From Chloroflexaceae bacterium (GTDB lineage Bacteria; Chloroflexota; Chloroflexia; Chloroflexales; Chloroflexaceae), in NCBI GenBank assembly GCA_028282325.1, contig JANQID010000060.1, positions 1-40,125 on the forward strand: a stretch of 40,125 bases of DNA. The letters run 5' to 3'. Positions 17,028-30,223 of this stretch are shown piece after piece. The position numbers and the translations under genes were made by a program. Below the pieces are notes generated by a model. The model did not search any database and was not told where the DNA came from. It saw nothing but the letters and a program-made list of their open reading frames with translations. Position 1 is the stretch's first letter, and each line of letters opens with the position of its first letter.

Positions 17028-17687
17028 TTATGCATCGGCGGCTTCGCGCAGGCGTTCAGGATCCAGGACAATCACACGGCCCCGTTTGAGCTGTACCAGC
17101 CCCTCTTCGGCAAGCTGACGCAACGCTCGCCCAACGATCTCACGAACAGTTCCGACATGCTCGGCCAGTTCCTGATGCGTCAGTTCTGCCGCGCCCTCGG
17201 CAGCTTCGGCCAGCAAACGGCGCACCACGCGCGCACGCACCGACCGAAACGCCAAATCTTCGACCAGGCTCACCAGTTCGCGCAATTGCCCAGCCATCTC
17301 GCTCAGCATAGCCAATGCCAGATCGGGATGTTGGCGCATCAGCGCCAACAAATCATCGCGCGGCAGCATCAGGCACACGACCGGACTCATCGCGCGGGCG
17401 GTGGCCGGATTGGGCCGGCCGTCGAAGATCGGAACTGGATTGAAATTCTCACCGGGCCCGATCATAGCGAGCACCTGTTCGCGACCGTCCGACGCAATGC
17501 ATGAGAGGCGCACCCGCCCGCGCACAACCAAGAACAGTCCGGGAGGTTGATCGCCTTCGAAGATAATATGCTGACCGGGGCGAAATGAAAGCCGTTGCAT
17601 ACGGTGATACGTTGCGGCAAGGGTTGGATCGTCAAGCGAAGCGAACAGGGGCATTACGCGCAACTCATCATATGTTGCTGGACTCAC
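17028..17687 (-). CDS. Crp/Fnr-family transcriptional regulator
   Basis: 219 residues from a GTG start. N-terminal cyclic-nucleotide-binding-like beta-roll (about 12-125, with FRPGQHIIFEGDQPPGLFLVVRGRV-type layout), dimer helix, and C-terminal winged helix-turn-helix ELTHQELAEHVGTVREIVGRAL near 168-190. No N-terminal cysteine cluster, so not an Fnr oxygen sensor; the effector is unknown. GTG 17687 is chosen because AGGAG (17695-17699) lies seven bases upstream. A longer frame would overlap the preceding SDR gene by about 90 bases. It is 22 bases after that gene and last in the carB operon. It may be autoregulatory or act elsewhere. Confidence 0.9.
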   Translation of the reverse strand: MSPATYDELRVMPLFASLDDPTLAATYHRMQRLSFRPGQHIIFEGDQPPGLFLVVRGRVRLSCIASDGREQVLAMIGPGENFNPVPIFDGRPNPATARAMSPVVCLMLPRDDLLALMRQHPDLALAMLSEMAGQLRELVSLVEDLAFRSVRARVVRRLLAEAAEGAAELTHQELAEHVGTVREIVGRALRQLAEEGLVQLKRGRVIVLDPERLREAADA

Positions 17688-17709
17688 CGGCGTTCTCCTC
17701 GGCGCCCCG

Positions 17710-18438
17710 TCACTTGAGGCGTTGTCCCCCGTCAACGGGCAGCGTTGCGCCGGTGATGTAATCGGCGCTGGCGAGAAAGACTGCCGCTTTGGCGACATCT
17801 TCGGCGCGCCCTACGCGATCAAGCAGTGTGGTGCGTGCAATCTTCGCATGCTGTTCAGCATCCCAGTCGTCGGGTAATAGGACCGGGCCGGGAGCGATGG
17901 CATTGACCCGTACGTTGGGTGCGAGATCGCTGGCCAGATTTTGTACCATCATAGCCAGGGCGGCTTTGCTGGCGAGGTAGGGAGTGTAGCCTTTCCAACT
18001 TCCCGTAATGCCGGAATCAGCCACTGCGACCAGGCTGCCGCGGGCGGCGCGTAGATACGGCGCGGCGCGTTGGGCCATAAAAAACGGCGCGCGCGCGTTG
18101 ATCGCGAACACGTTGTCCCACCATTCCGCATCGACTGAACCCACCGGAGTCTGTCCCCAGACGCCTGCGCTGCACACCAACACGTCAAGCCGATCCCACT
18201 GCGCAATGGCGGCATCGACAATGCGCTCGGCTTCGCCCACGCTGGATAGATCGCCGGCGATGGGGGCGGCCTGAACGCCCAGCGCCTGAATATCCGCAAT
18301 CGTCGCGTTGGCTTTCTCCACGGAGCTGTGGTAGTGCAATGCGATATGCGCCCCTGCCTCCGCAAGGGCCAGTGCAATCGCGCGCCCCAATCGGTGGGCG
18401 CCGCCTGTCACCAGGGCGACACGGTCGTGCAGTTTCAT
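17710..18438 (-). CDS. SDR oxidoreductase, pteridine-reductase-like
   Basis: 242 residues from ATG 18438 (AAGGAAA upstream). Classical short-chain dehydrogenase: NADP-binding TGGAHRLGRAIA, NAG equivalent CSAGV, catalytic Tyr-x3-Lys in PYLASKAAL, then NAIAPGPV. The TGGAxRLG loop and the basic residue after it resemble PTR1/FolM dihydromonapterin/pteridine reductases. It lies 11 bases after carB and 22 before the Crp-like gene. Substrate assignment is inference; a general NADPH reductase is possible. Confidence 0.88.
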   Translation of the reverse strand: MKLHDRVALVTGGAHRLGRAIALALAEAGAHIALHYHSSVEKANATIADIQALGVQAAPIAGDLSSVGEAERIVDAAIAQWDRLDVLVCSAGVWGQTPVGSVDAEWWDNVFAINARAPFFMAQRAAPYLRAARGSLVAVADSGITGSWKGYTPYLASKAALAMMVQNLASDLAPNVRVNAIAPGPVLLPDDWDAEQHAKIARTTLLDRVGRAEDVAKAAVFLASADYITGATLPVDGGQRLK

Positions 18439-18449
18439 TCTATTTCCTT

Positions 18450-21701
<3,252 letters not shown>

Positions 21702-21748
21702 GAACTCCTACTCCTCGCGGCAACCGCCTGTCCAGATCAGCGGGGCTG

Positions 21749-21777
21749 ATTATACCATGTGGCCGTTCATCGGTCAG
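21749..21777 (-). promoter_or_regulatory. Promoter of the carB operon
   Basis: Minus strand CTGACC (21777-21772), 17-bp spacer ending in TGG, TATAAT (21754-21749). The extended -10 TGGTATAAT is identical to the lysS promoter. Confidence 0.75.
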
Positions 21778-21784
21778 ATCATGC

Positions 21785-21840
21785 GAAGAGGCCGAGCGCG
21801 GGCCGCCGCCGCAACCGGCGATCACACGCTCGACCTCTTC
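21785..21840 (-). terminator. Long-stem hairpin downstream of the duplicated lipoprotein gene
   Basis: Arms GAAGAGGCCGAGCG (21785-21798) and CGCTCGACCTCTTC (21827-21840): 13 of 14 pairs, with a GC-rich 28-base loop. It lies 27 bases after the lipoprotein stop and just upstream of the carB promoter. There is no T-run, so termination is likely but not typical. Confidence 0.55.
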
Positions 21841-21866
21841 GTTGTCACATCAATCAGCGCAATTGG

Positions 21867-23099
21867 TTAGCCGCTAATAGAAACGGACGGATCGATTTGA
21901 TACGAGTTAATGATCTCGTTAATATCAGCTTCAAGCGCGTCAAACTGCTCGTCCGGCACCACCACATTCATAATCGACAGCTTATCACCGCGCTGCTCGA
22001 TAAAGGTGTTGCCCAGCATATCCACCATCACGCCGCCGCTTGCTTCAGAAGTGTACGACCAGATGATTAACACGCTTCCATCGTTTTGCGGAGTTGGCTC
22101 ATCGGTGAAGAAGTCCTGCTGTGAGCCAAACGTATTATCAAGGTATTGTTGCAAGAATTCCGTCAACTCCTCCTCGGTCGGCTCAGCCGTATTCTCTAAG
22201 AGATCGACGCTGATCAACCCGTTATTAGTCGGGTCAAACCAGAGCATAATAATCTCATCGGCCTTGCTGCTATCGGTGAGCGACCAGTTTTCCGGTATGT
22301 CGATACTGAACAAGCCGGTAGGATGCGTATAAGTCTGAAGCGAACCGATCTCCACTTCTTGCGTTGAGATTGATTCGTCCGGCGGAGTGCCGCCAATCGT
22401 TGCGTCAGTATTGATCGTATACGAGTTGATGATCTCGTTTGTATAGTCCAGCAGCATATCGAACTGTTCTTGCGGCACCAACGTCGAGAGGATCGAAACC
22501 TTGTCCTCCCGTTGTTCGATAAAGCTATTGGCCAGCAAGGTGGCTTCGATGCCGCCCGTCGCTTCAGCAGTGTAGGTCCAGACAATCAGAATGCTGCCAT
22601 CATTTTGCACGATTGGATCATCGAGGAAAAAGTCCGGTTGATTGCCAAAGGTGTCGCTCAGATATTCTTCGAGGAAGTCGGTCAGCTCCTCCTCGGTAGC
22701 CTGTTCTTCGCGCTCGAAGATGTCTACAGCAACCAGGCCGTTGTTGGTCGGGTCAGTCCACAGCATAATGATTTCATCAGCTTTGCTGCGATCGTCCAGG
22801 TCCCAGTTTTCGGGGATGTCGATCGAGAAGATGCCGTCTGAGGATGTGAAGGTTACTAAATTCCCTATTTCGACTTCTTGAAGATCACCCGTCGATTCTT
22901 CGGCGGGTTCTTCGGTTGGCTCAGCGGTAGGTTCTTCGGTTGGCGTTGGCGCTTCGGTCGGTTCAGCGGTAGGTTCTTCGGTTGGGGCTACGGTCGATTC
23001 GGCAGTGGGATCGGCAGCGGGTTGACCGCCGCATGCTGCGAGGGACAGCAGAGCAACGGCCACGATGATTCCCAAAACCCGGCGGATGTGAAATGGCAT
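21867..23099 (-). CDS. Lipoprotein with two tandem PsbP-like domains
   Basis: 410 residues from ATG 23099 (AAGGAG upstream). Signal peptide with lipobox LAAC (Cys23), then a Thr/Glu/Pro stalk (about 28-72). Two copies of a roughly 145-residue domain follow, each starting QEVEIG, continuing with FSIDIPENW, SKADEIIMLW and DPTNNGL, and ending NEIINSYTI/QI. The copies are about half identical, an internal duplication. The domain resembles PsbP/LpqN-like folds found in exported lipoproteins of unknown role. Expected outside the membrane. Stand-alone gene, convergent with nothing nearby. Confidence 0.82.
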   Translation of the reverse strand: MPFHIRRVLGIIVAVALLSLAACGGQPAADPTAESTVAPTEEPTAEPTEAPTPTEEPTAEPTEEPAEESTGDLQEVEIGNLVTFTSSDGIFSIDIPENWDLDDRSKADEIIMLWTDPTNNGLVAVDIFEREEQATEEELTDFLEEYLSDTFGNQPDFFLDDPIVQNDGSILIVWTYTAEATGGIEATLLANSFIEQREDKVSILSTLVPQEQFDMLLDYTNEIINSYTINTDATIGGTPPDESISTQEVEIGSLQTYTHPTGLFSIDIPENWSLTDSSKADEIIMLWFDPTNNGLISVDLLENTAEPTEEELTEFLQQYLDNTFGSQQDFFTDEPTPQNDGSVLIIWSYTSEASGGVMVDMLGNTFIEQRGDKLSIMNVVVPDEQFDALEADINEIINSYQIDPSVSISG

Positions 23100-23587
23100 A
23101 GTGAACTCCTTGCGTGGTTTCAAACCCAGCGACTACAACTGCGCTGACATGTACGGAGGTCCGGTACGCTTCCGAGTATAGTATGGTCTTGTATACAATT
23201 CCGGTATGCGCCCGGATATACCCCAGAAGTCATCGTTCATTATAGTACTTTTGGATAGGTTTTGCTTTCACTATGTAGACGGAATCGTTGAGATGCGGCT
23301 TAATTTAAGGATCCGGCCAGCCTTGACCCTGGGCAGATAGCGGAGCAGCTGCAAACTATTTCAGCCTCAGCCTTTTGTAAACCGGGCCAGTTTTTGCTGA
23401 ACCGGCTGGCTGTTGTATTTTCAAGGCTTCAATCAATCGGTGCAGAGACGCGATTGGTGTGATAAACTAGAAGCGCCTGGCATATCTCACCTACCGCCCT
23501 CCGACCTGCAGAGGAGTTTTCTTCACGAGATGTGAGGTTGTCAGAACGACGTATACAGCGTCTTATGCGCATCAACGGGGGATTGCT
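23100..23587. other. Non-coding interval between lipoprotein and caspase genes
   Basis: 488 bases with divergent promoters expected for the two flanking genes. Candidate -10 elements (TATACT on minus near 23176; TATAGT on plus near 23241) lack convincing -35 partners. No gene, repeat or RNA was recognised. Confidence 0.5.
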
Positions 23588-25162
23588 ATGTTCAACCAGG
23601 GACACGCTTTGATCATCGGTGTTGGCGACAACCGCTACGAGGTGCGTCTGCGTGCGCCGATCACCGCCGTTGATGCGCAGGCGGTCGCCGACGTGCTGCG
23701 CGACCAGCGTTACGCCGGATAGCCGGCGTCGCAGGTGCATACGCTTGCCAACGACACGGCGACGCGGGACGGCATTCTCGCCGCGCTCGACAACCTTGCC
23801 GCAGCCGTCGGCGAAAATGATACGCTGTTTCTGTTTTACAGCGGCCACGGATCCTACGGGACGGACGGCAACTACTACCTGACCGCCAGCGATACCCGGC
23901 TGAGCGGCGACAAAGTCGCGCCGGGCAGCGGTATCAGCCAGATCGAGCTGCTAGAGCGCCTGCGCGCCGTCGAAGCGAAGCGCGCGCTGCTGATCTTCAA
24001 CGCCTGTCACTCCGGCGAGATCTCGCCCGTGCTCGGCGAAGGCGATGAACCGTTCACCGGCGCGAATCCGCCCGTGCAGACCACGACGGCGCTGCTGGCC
24101 ACCGGCGAAGGACGGGTGATTATCACCGCCAGCCGCGCCAATCAGTACTCGTTTATCGGTGATGCTGACAAGGGCCTGACGTTGTTCGCCCAGGCGCTGG
24201 CCGAGGGACTGCGTGGCGAGGGGATGGACATTGTCAACCGCGACGGTTTCATCAGCGCGTTTGATCTCTACACTCATCTCTACTACACGCTCGGCGAGTG
24301 GGCGACTCGGCGGGTGTCGGCGAGTGTGCGCAAGACTTACGGCGATAAGCAAGAGCCGGAGTTGACCGTGCTGAAAGGCGTCGGCCCGTTTGCCGTGGCG
24401 ATCTACAACGGCGCGACGACGTTGGGTGAGTTCAGCGCGCCGGAAGACCTTGACGATGGTTTGCCTGTACAGAAATCTGATCGTGCTCGCAGCGAGCGGA
24501 TCCTCCAGAACCTGCTCCAGATCCAGGCTGGGCGTGATGTGACCCAGATCGGCGGCGATCAGATCAACGCCGAGGGGTCGCAGGGCTTTGTCAACCGACC
24601 GACCGGCCCGGTGACGCAGACCTTCGGTGATACCATCCATGGCGACAAGGTTGGTGGAGATAAGGTCGGCGGTGACAAAATCGTTGGTGATTCAGGCATT
24701 ACCTTTGGCAGCGGTCAGACAATCGGCGATATTACGATAGGCGATGTAGCCGGAGGTGGAATCTACAAGACCGACATCAATGTGGGCGACCGCATCAGCA
24801 CGGGTGACATCAGCGGCAGCGGTGTGGCGATTGGGCGCGGGGCGCGCGCCAGTGTGCGTACGGGCGGCGGGAGCGAGGATTTGGCGCGGGCGTTCGCTGC
24901 GATCTATGACCGCATCAATGCCCGCGCCGCCGATCCGGAGCCGATCAAGCAGATTGTTATTCAGCAGGTGAAATCGGTTGAAGAGGAAGCAGCGAAAGGC
25001 GAGCAGGCTGACACCGGCAAGATTGAGGGAGCGTTTGCCGTAATTGCGCGCATGACGCCCGATATTCTGGAGGTCACTGCAAGCACGTTGCTGAGTCCAA
25101 TTTCCGGCATTGCCACAGTGGTGAAAAAGGTTGCTGCCAAGGCTCGCGAGGGCAGACAGTAA
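23588..25162 (+). pseudogene. Caspase-family (peptidase C14) protein interrupted by an in-frame TAG
   Basis: The frame from ATG 23588 reads MFNQGHALIIGVGDNRY, the usual caspase opening strand. It hits TAG at codon 45 (23720-23722), then continues open for 479 codons. The catalytic dyad is intact: His87 in FYSGHG and Cys140 in FNACHSG. After about residue 290 comes a Gly-rich region with repeated GGDKVGGDK-type units and a C-terminal helical part. Similar glycine-rich tails occur with NTPase or caspase effector proteins in Chloroflexi and cyanobacteria; a conflict or cell-death role is inference. The expected residue at the TAG is probably Tyr. No good ribosome site precedes the GTG at 23735. 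Recent nonsense mutation, readthrough or a sequence error are all possible. Confidence 0.8.
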
Positions 25163-25171
25163 TTGCACAAA

Positions 25172-25204
25172 TGGACGGGCAGGCTTACAGCGCCTGCCCG
25201 TCCA
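25172..25204. terminator. Bidirectional terminator hairpin
   Basis: Perfect 13-bp stem TGGACGGGCAGGC (25172-25184) with its complement 25192-25204, 7-base loop. It lies between the convergent caspase and DUF3352 genes. On the minus strand the stem is followed by TTTGTG. Confidence 0.8.
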
Positions 25205-25235
25205 GAAAACGCACTCTGCGGATAGTTCTTTCACA

Positions 25236-27020
25236 TCACTCGCCGATATGCACAAATAACCGCGCACGGGCCACGCCGTTCGCGTCGATGCCCGGCTCGC
25301 CGGCTGCCGAAATCGCCTTGATCGGCTTGAGGTTCTGCGCCTCCTCGCTCTCTGCGAAGAACGGATCAAAGTCTTCGTACGCCGTCAATACATTGTCCAT
25401 ACTCACATAGATCACGCCGCCGTTTGGATCGGCCAACGGCGCTGAGGCTGTCTGGAACATCGCGTTGGCGGTAATCGGCGACTGGCTGCCGTTGCTCGCG
25501 CCTTCCATCGCCGTGTTGCCGAATGCGATCACCAGGGCATCGTTGATGAAACTGTAGCCGCCGACCGATTGCTGCATAAAGGGTTCTTTAACTGTTTGCC
25601 AGCTTGCATCGGCCAGTTGTTCCTCGCTGAAGACGACTTCGCCGCTGGAAGCCGTCTCAATCGCGGCGGCGATCCGCGACATTCCAGCCTCGGCGGCGGC
25701 TGTGTCTTGCGGACGAATGGTGAAATAGCCGGTCATCGGCAGGGTGAAATCGGCCATTTGCTCGCCGGGCAGCAGCACCAGCGCCGCATCGCCGACAAAC
25801 CAGTCAAGCAGGTCGCGCTCCAGGTCAAAGCCGTACATATCCTCGAATTGGGCCAGCTGTTCGGAACCGCCCGGCTGCACTTCAATCGCCGTGATGATCT
25901 GTTCCTTGAGTGTGCTGGGGATCTTGAAAGTCATCAGCGCCAACGCATCATCACGAATGGTTGCGAGCATTGCGGCGTCGACCGGCTGGCGGATCTCTTC
26001 GATCTGCACCGTGGCGGCTTCATTCAATTTGCTCAGATCCATTGTCATTACGGTATCGAATTGCACGCCGGTCTCGATTACCGAGATCGACAGTCCGATG
26101 CCTTGAAAAGCATCGACATTCTGCATCTGCTCTTCAAGCTGATCACGTTGATCCGGGGGCATGCGCGTAAGCGCCGAGGTGATGCTCGCGCGGGAAAACT
26201 GGCTCAGCGGCTGCCCGTCGATATAGACGTATCCTACCGCTGTGTCGGGCAGGTTGTCTTTTACGGTCGTAAAGCGCGCCGAGCTCTGGAGCGTATCCGC
26301 GCCGTTGGGGTCACGATCCAACATCGCGGTGATTACACTGGACCGGTTTGCAAACACGACGTTGTTTTGCACCAGCGCAAACGCTGCGATCGGGCTGTTA
26401 TCGGATTCTTGCTGCTCATAGATCGTCACGTTGTTATGCGCGCTCTCGTTGAACGTTTCACCCTGCTCGGTGCGGCTGGCGCGCTGCTTGTCGAGAAAAG
26501 CCTGGGCTTGCTCATTATCGCGTGAAGCCAGAATGATCGCGATATCGGCCTGTTCGGCCATCTGCTCGACGGCGTCGGAGTCGAGACTGCTGTTCGTCAG
26601 GTCGAATTCCTCCAGGCCGCTAACTGCAAAGGCCATCTCGTTGCCAATCCAGGGCGCGATGTCTTGTTGGAATGTCACTCCGAGCAGTTCCTCGAGTTGC
26701 TCATCCGCGTTCGATGAGTCCCGATCAACGAACAACTCCGGGTAAGCTTTCTGGAGACGCTGTACATTCGGAATGTCACTCAAGTTTGGTGTGAGGGTGG
26801 CGTACACCTGTGTGTCCGCACTGAGCAATTGTGGGATGCTGCTAGGGCGTTGAAACATCGTCATCGCCAGCGCAACCGCGCCGACGGCGATCAAAACGAC
26901 GGCCAGCACGCCGGCCCCGATCAACGCAAACATCATCCCGCGATTCGAGCTTTTGGATGGCATGGGCTGCCCGGTTGGAAGCGACGATTCGAATTGTTCA
27001 CGCCATTGCGGATCGGACAT
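25236..27020 (-). CDS. DUF3352 domain protein, membrane anchored
   Basis: 594 residues. A short cytoplasmic N-terminus rich in Ser/Pro is followed by one membrane segment (about 30-54), then a large extracytoplasmic domain of the DUF3352 type. Features: LSADTQVYATLTPNLSD after the anchor, PWIGNEMAFAVSG near 120, repeated AxAFLDK/ANRSSVITAML segments, and AVGYVYIDGQPL. DUF3352 has no known biochemical function. AAGGAGG lies 10 bases before the ATG. Single gene. Confidence 0.85.
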   Translation of the reverse strand: MSDPQWREQFESSLPTGQPMPSKSSNRGMMFALIGAGVLAVVLIAVGAVALAMTMFQRPSSIPQLLSADTQVYATLTPNLSDIPNVQRLQKAYPELFVDRDSSNADEQLEELLGVTFQQDIAPWIGNEMAFAVSGLEEFDLTNSSLDSDAVEQMAEQADIAIILASRDNEQAQAFLDKQRASRTEQGETFNESAHNNVTIYEQQESDNSPIAAFALVQNNVVFANRSSVITAMLDRDPNGADTLQSSARFTTVKDNLPDTAVGYVYIDGQPLSQFSRASITSALTRMPPDQRDQLEEQMQNVDAFQGIGLSISVIETGVQFDTVMTMDLSKLNEAATVQIEEIRQPVDAAMLATIRDDALALMTFKIPSTLKEQIITAIEVQPGGSEQLAQFEDMYGFDLERDLLDWFVGDAALVLLPGEQMADFTLPMTGYFTIRPQDTAAAEAGMSRIAAAIETASSGEVVFSEEQLADASWQTVKEPFMQQSVGGYSFINDALVIAFGNTAMEGASNGSQSPITANAMFQTASAPLADPNGGVIYVSMDNVLTAYEDFDPFFAESEEAQNLKPIKAISAAGEPGIDANGVARARLFVHIGE

Positions 27021-27183
27021 AAGCGAAACCTCCTTTAGCGCTTATTGACGTTGGGAGAGGACAAGATGCGGAGCCTGGCAGGAATGAACGGTTGTGGAAG
27101 GCAGTAGATGGCACTCTGAATGCTGACCATAGCAAGGCAGCGTTACTATGCGATTACCATTTCTGGCGAGTTTCATGGTACGA

Positions 27184-27371
27184 TACCAAACAATATGGGA
27201 GACACCGCATGGGGTCATTCTGAGCGCAGCGAAGAATCTCTGATTCCCCCAACGCCGAGACCCTTCCCCTTCGCTGCGCTCAGGGTCAGGGTGACATGCG
27301 GCATAGGTAGCCTCCACGCTGCCTGCGGCTCCGTTCAGGGTGCCATGCGGCATGGGTAGCATCGTTTGGTA
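27184..27371 (+). repeat. MITE-like dispersed repeat, copy 1
   Basis: 188 bp bounded by TACCAAAC and its complement GTTTGGTA. The core holds the GTCATTCTGAGCGCAGCGAA block and the CCTTCCCCTTCGCT block with GTGACATGCGG. It is longer than the other two copies because the GACATGCGGCATRGGTAGC portion is duplicated internally. It fills most of the 442-base gene-free interval 27021-27462, which shows no gene. Confidence 0.8.
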
Positions 27372-27462
27372 GATACCCGCAGTGTTTAGCTTTTCCCGAT
27401 GCGCTGAAAAACCATGCGCCCGGTCGTTTGCATATACTTGTCTGATTGATGCGAGGTGCTTT

Positions 27463-28203
27463 ATGCGGGTGGGCTTCCGTCTGCGTTTGTTGCTGCCGCT
27501 GCTTCTGTTCGTCTTGTTACTGGCCGGGTGCGGGGTCGACGCTCCGGAAACGCCGACTGCTGTTCCGACACCCACGCCGACCCCGCGCGAGATCGGCGTA
27601 CGAATCGCCGAGGCGACGCGGGCCAGCCAGAGCCTGCATTTTACGATCACGCTCAGCGGCGCGCCGGTCTATGCCGATCCGACGCAGGTGTTTGCAATCA
27701 CCAGCATTGAAGGCGATTTGAAGCGCCCCGATGGCATGTTGGCGACGATCCAGGTCACCAGTCCGGCGGCGTTGGCGGAGATTCGCTCGGTGTCGTTGGC
27801 CGGCCAGCAGTATTTCACCAATCCGATCACGCGCCAGTGGAGCTGTCTGGAATCGGGCGCGCTTTTCGATCCGGTGGTGTTGTTCAGCCCGGATCAAGGC
27901 GTGGAACATCTGCTCCAGGAGGAATTTGAAGAGGTAGAGTTGGTCGGGATCGAAGATCTCGACGGGCGCGCGCACTATCACCTGCGCGGCGAGATCGAGG
28001 GGCAATGGCTGATGGCGATCAGCGCCAACACGCTCGGCGTGGGGCGTGTGGGTGCGGATCTGTGGGCGGATACCACGACCCGGCAATTGACCCGCATGGT
28101 GCTGACGGATATCGGAACCGATCCGGCGAATCCGAGCATATGGACAATGACGTTTAGTGAGTATGGTAAAACGGTTGATGTGCGCGCTCCGGTTGATTGT
28201 TAG
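27463..28203 (+). CDS. LppX/LprAFG-like lipoprotein
   Basis: 246 residues from ATG 27463 (AGGTG upstream). Signal peptide with lipobox LAGC (Cys23), Pro/Thr stalk to about residue 43, then a domain whose opening (IAEATRASQSLHFTITLSG) and layout (AEGDL, VSLAGQQYFTNPITRQW, GRAHYHLRGEI) match the LppX_LprAFG/LolA-like fold. Such proteins carry lipids across the cell envelope in actinobacteria; for Chloroflexi this is inference. Convergent with dnaG, 9 bases between stops. Confidence 0.85.
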   Translation: MRVGFRLRLLLPLLLFVLLLAGCGVDAPETPTAVPTPTPTPREIGVRIAEATRASQSLHFTITLSGAPVYADPTQVFAITSIEGDLKRPDGMLATIQVTSPAALAEIRSVSLAGQQYFTNPITRQWSCLESGALFDPVVLFSPDQGVEHLLQEEFEEVELVGIEDLDGRAHYHLRGEIEGQWLMAISANTLGVGRVGADLWADTTTRQLTRMVLTDIGTDPANPSIWTMTFSEYGKTVDVRAPVDC

Positions 28204-28212
28204 CAACGGCGG

Positions 28213-30186
28213 CTACTCGCGCGGGATCGTGGTGCGCAAGTCGTTGTAGGCGCTGCTGCGCTTCTGCGTGTTGATTTGAGACAAGTAGCGACTGAGTTCG
28301 ACGATCATCTCGGTTGCGTGCTCACGATCGTGCGAATCCTCCAGGTCGATGTTCTGCTGGCTGAGACGCCACTTCCGGCGATTTACCTGATCCACGCGGA
28401 TCAGGCGGGCGCATTCTTCGGCTTCCTGGCGGTGGCGATATTCCTGGGCAGGCGGCTGGTCGGCTTGCACCAGGCGTGCAGCCTGGTCGCGCACCGCTTC
28501 GTCAAGCTGTTGGATCCACTCAATGAGTTGTTCGTCATCCGGCGCGGCGGCGTTACTATCCATCTGCGCTGACCAGGCGCGCCAGATTTCGCGGTGGTCG
28601 GCGCGCTCTAGCAGACTCGCGATGTCGCTACCCAGCATCGCCTGAATGCGCGGGAATTCCTGCAAGCTTTGTGCGAGCCATTCCTCAATCGCCGGTTGCA
28701 CCGGCGGATAGCGCAGCGCCAGCGTGATCAGGTACTCCTCGCGGGTGAGCCCCGCCGACGGCTGACGCGGCCTCGAAACCGCCCCGACTGGCGGCTGCTG
28801 CGGCGCCGGTTGCGACGCGCTCTTCTTCGCCGGGCCGCGACCGGCCAGCGGACGCTGTCCGGCTATCAGCCCCAGGATCAACTCGGCGCGCATACCGACG
28901 ATAGGCTCCAGCCGTGTGACATATACACGCTGCTGGGTCGCGCCAAGCTCGGCTAGCAGCGGCAGCAGCCGTTCGAGCGCGGTCCGCTGGTCGGCGGCGT
29001 TGGCCATATCCAGATCGGCGGTATACGCGTCGATGTAGAAATCCATCACCGGCGCGGCGGCCTCGACCAGCGCCTCCCACTGCGTCGGGTCGGCCTTGAT
29101 CACATCGTCGGGATCGCGGCCTTCGGGCAGCTTGATGATGCGCAGCTCGATGTCGCTTTCCCAGCGCACGAGTCCTTGCGCCGTCGTCACCGGGTGAGCT
29201 GCGGCGTCGCTCGCGGCGTTTTCTTGCAATATGTGCAGCCCGCGCAGTGTCGCTTTCCGCCCGGCGGCGTCGGCGTCCAGGCACAAATACAGCCGTCGCG
29301 CAAGCTTCTTGAACAGCGCGATGTGCTCGCGAGTCAGCGCGGTGCCCAGCGGCGCGACCACATTGCGGAAGCCGTGTTGGTGCGCGGTGATAACATCGAT
29401 ATAGCCTTCGACCAGCACGACGGCGTCGGCGCTGCGGATTGCATCGCGGGCCAGATCGATTCCGTACAGGGTCTGGCTTTTGTCGAAGAGCAGCGTCTGC
29501 GGCGTGTTCAGATATTTCGGCTGGGCGTCGCCCAACGCCCGCCCGCCGAAGCCGATCACTGCCCCTTTTACATTGCGGATCGGGAAGATCAGGCGGCCCC
29601 GGAAGCGGTCGTAGAAGCCGCCTTGCTCGCGGTGGATCGCCAATCCCGCCGCCTCGACCTCCTGTGGTGTGAAGCCTTTGCGATCGGTCAGATAGGTTAG
29701 CAGCGCGCTCCATTCGTCCATGCTATAGCCGAGTTGGAACGCTTCGATCGTTTCGGCGTTGATGTTGCGTTGCTCGACATAATCGCGACCGGGTTGGCCG
29801 CGTTTGTGGCTGGCCAGCAGGTAGTTGAAATAGCGCGCCGCTGCTGCGGTCAGGTCGAGCAGGCGGGTGCGCTGCTGGTCTTGCTGACGTTCTTCGTCGG
29901 TGCGTTCGCGCAGTTGCACGCCGGTACGCGCCGCCAGCCGTTCCAACGTCTCGCGGAAGTCGAGACCTTCTTTGCGCATCACGAAGTCGAAGGCTGTGCC
30001 GGAGGCGTGGCACCCGAAGCAGTAGAAGCTTTGCGAGTCGGGGTAGACCGTGAAAGCCGGGGTGCGCGTATTCGGGTGAAATGGGCAGAAACCGACATAG
30101 GCGCGGCCTGTTTTGCGCAGGTTCACGCTCTCACCGATCAATTCGACGATGTCGATCCGCGCTTTGATGTCGTCAATTATGCCCAT
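28213..30186 (-). CDS. dnaG: DNA primase
   Basis: 657 residues from ATG 30186 (GAGGTG upstream). It makes RNA primers at the replication fork. Zn-binding domain CPFH...CFGC with Cys34, His37, Cys56 and Cys59; catalytic core with FRGRLIFPIRN; TOPRIM signatures LVEGYIDVITAHQ and LCLDADAAG; and a C-terminal helicase-binding domain. An Ala/Pro/Lys linker near 480-510 separates core and C-terminal domains. It lies 37 bases after dgt, apparently one transcript. Confidence 0.97.
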   Translation of the reverse strand: MGIIDDIKARIDIVELIGESVNLRKTGRAYVGFCPFHPNTRTPAFTVYPDSQSFYCFGCHASGTAFDFVMRKEGLDFRETLERLAARTGVQLRERTDEERQQDQQRTRLLDLTAAAARYFNYLLASHKRGQPGRDYVEQRNINAETIEAFQLGYSMDEWSALLTYLTDRKGFTPQEVEAAGLAIHREQGGFYDRFRGRLIFPIRNVKGAVIGFGGRALGDAQPKYLNTPQTLLFDKSQTLYGIDLARDAIRSADAVVLVEGYIDVITAHQHGFRNVVAPLGTALTREHIALFKKLARRLYLCLDADAAGRKATLRGLHILQENAASDAAAHPVTTAQGLVRWESDIELRIIKLPEGRDPDDVIKADPTQWEALVEAAAPVMDFYIDAYTADLDMANAADQRTALERLLPLLAELGATQQRVYVTRLEPIVGMRAELILGLIAGQRPLAGRGPAKKSASQPAPQQPPVGAVSRPRQPSAGLTREEYLITLALRYPPVQPAIEEWLAQSLQEFPRIQAMLGSDIASLLERADHREIWRAWSAQMDSNAAAPDDEQLIEWIQQLDEAVRDQAARLVQADQPPAQEYRHRQEAEECARLIRVDQVNRRKWRLSQQNIDLEDSHDREHATEMIVELSRYLSQINTQKRSSAYNDLRTTIPRE

Positions 30187-30223
30187 CGATGCACCTCTAT
30201 GCCGCGACCAAGCCGTCGGCCCG

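Noticed and set aside
23720-23722. TAG in the caspase gene as a pyrrolysine codon
   Set aside because: No pyl genes are visible, caspases are not known to need pyrrolysine, and the homologous residue is likely Tyr. Nonsense mutation or error is simpler.
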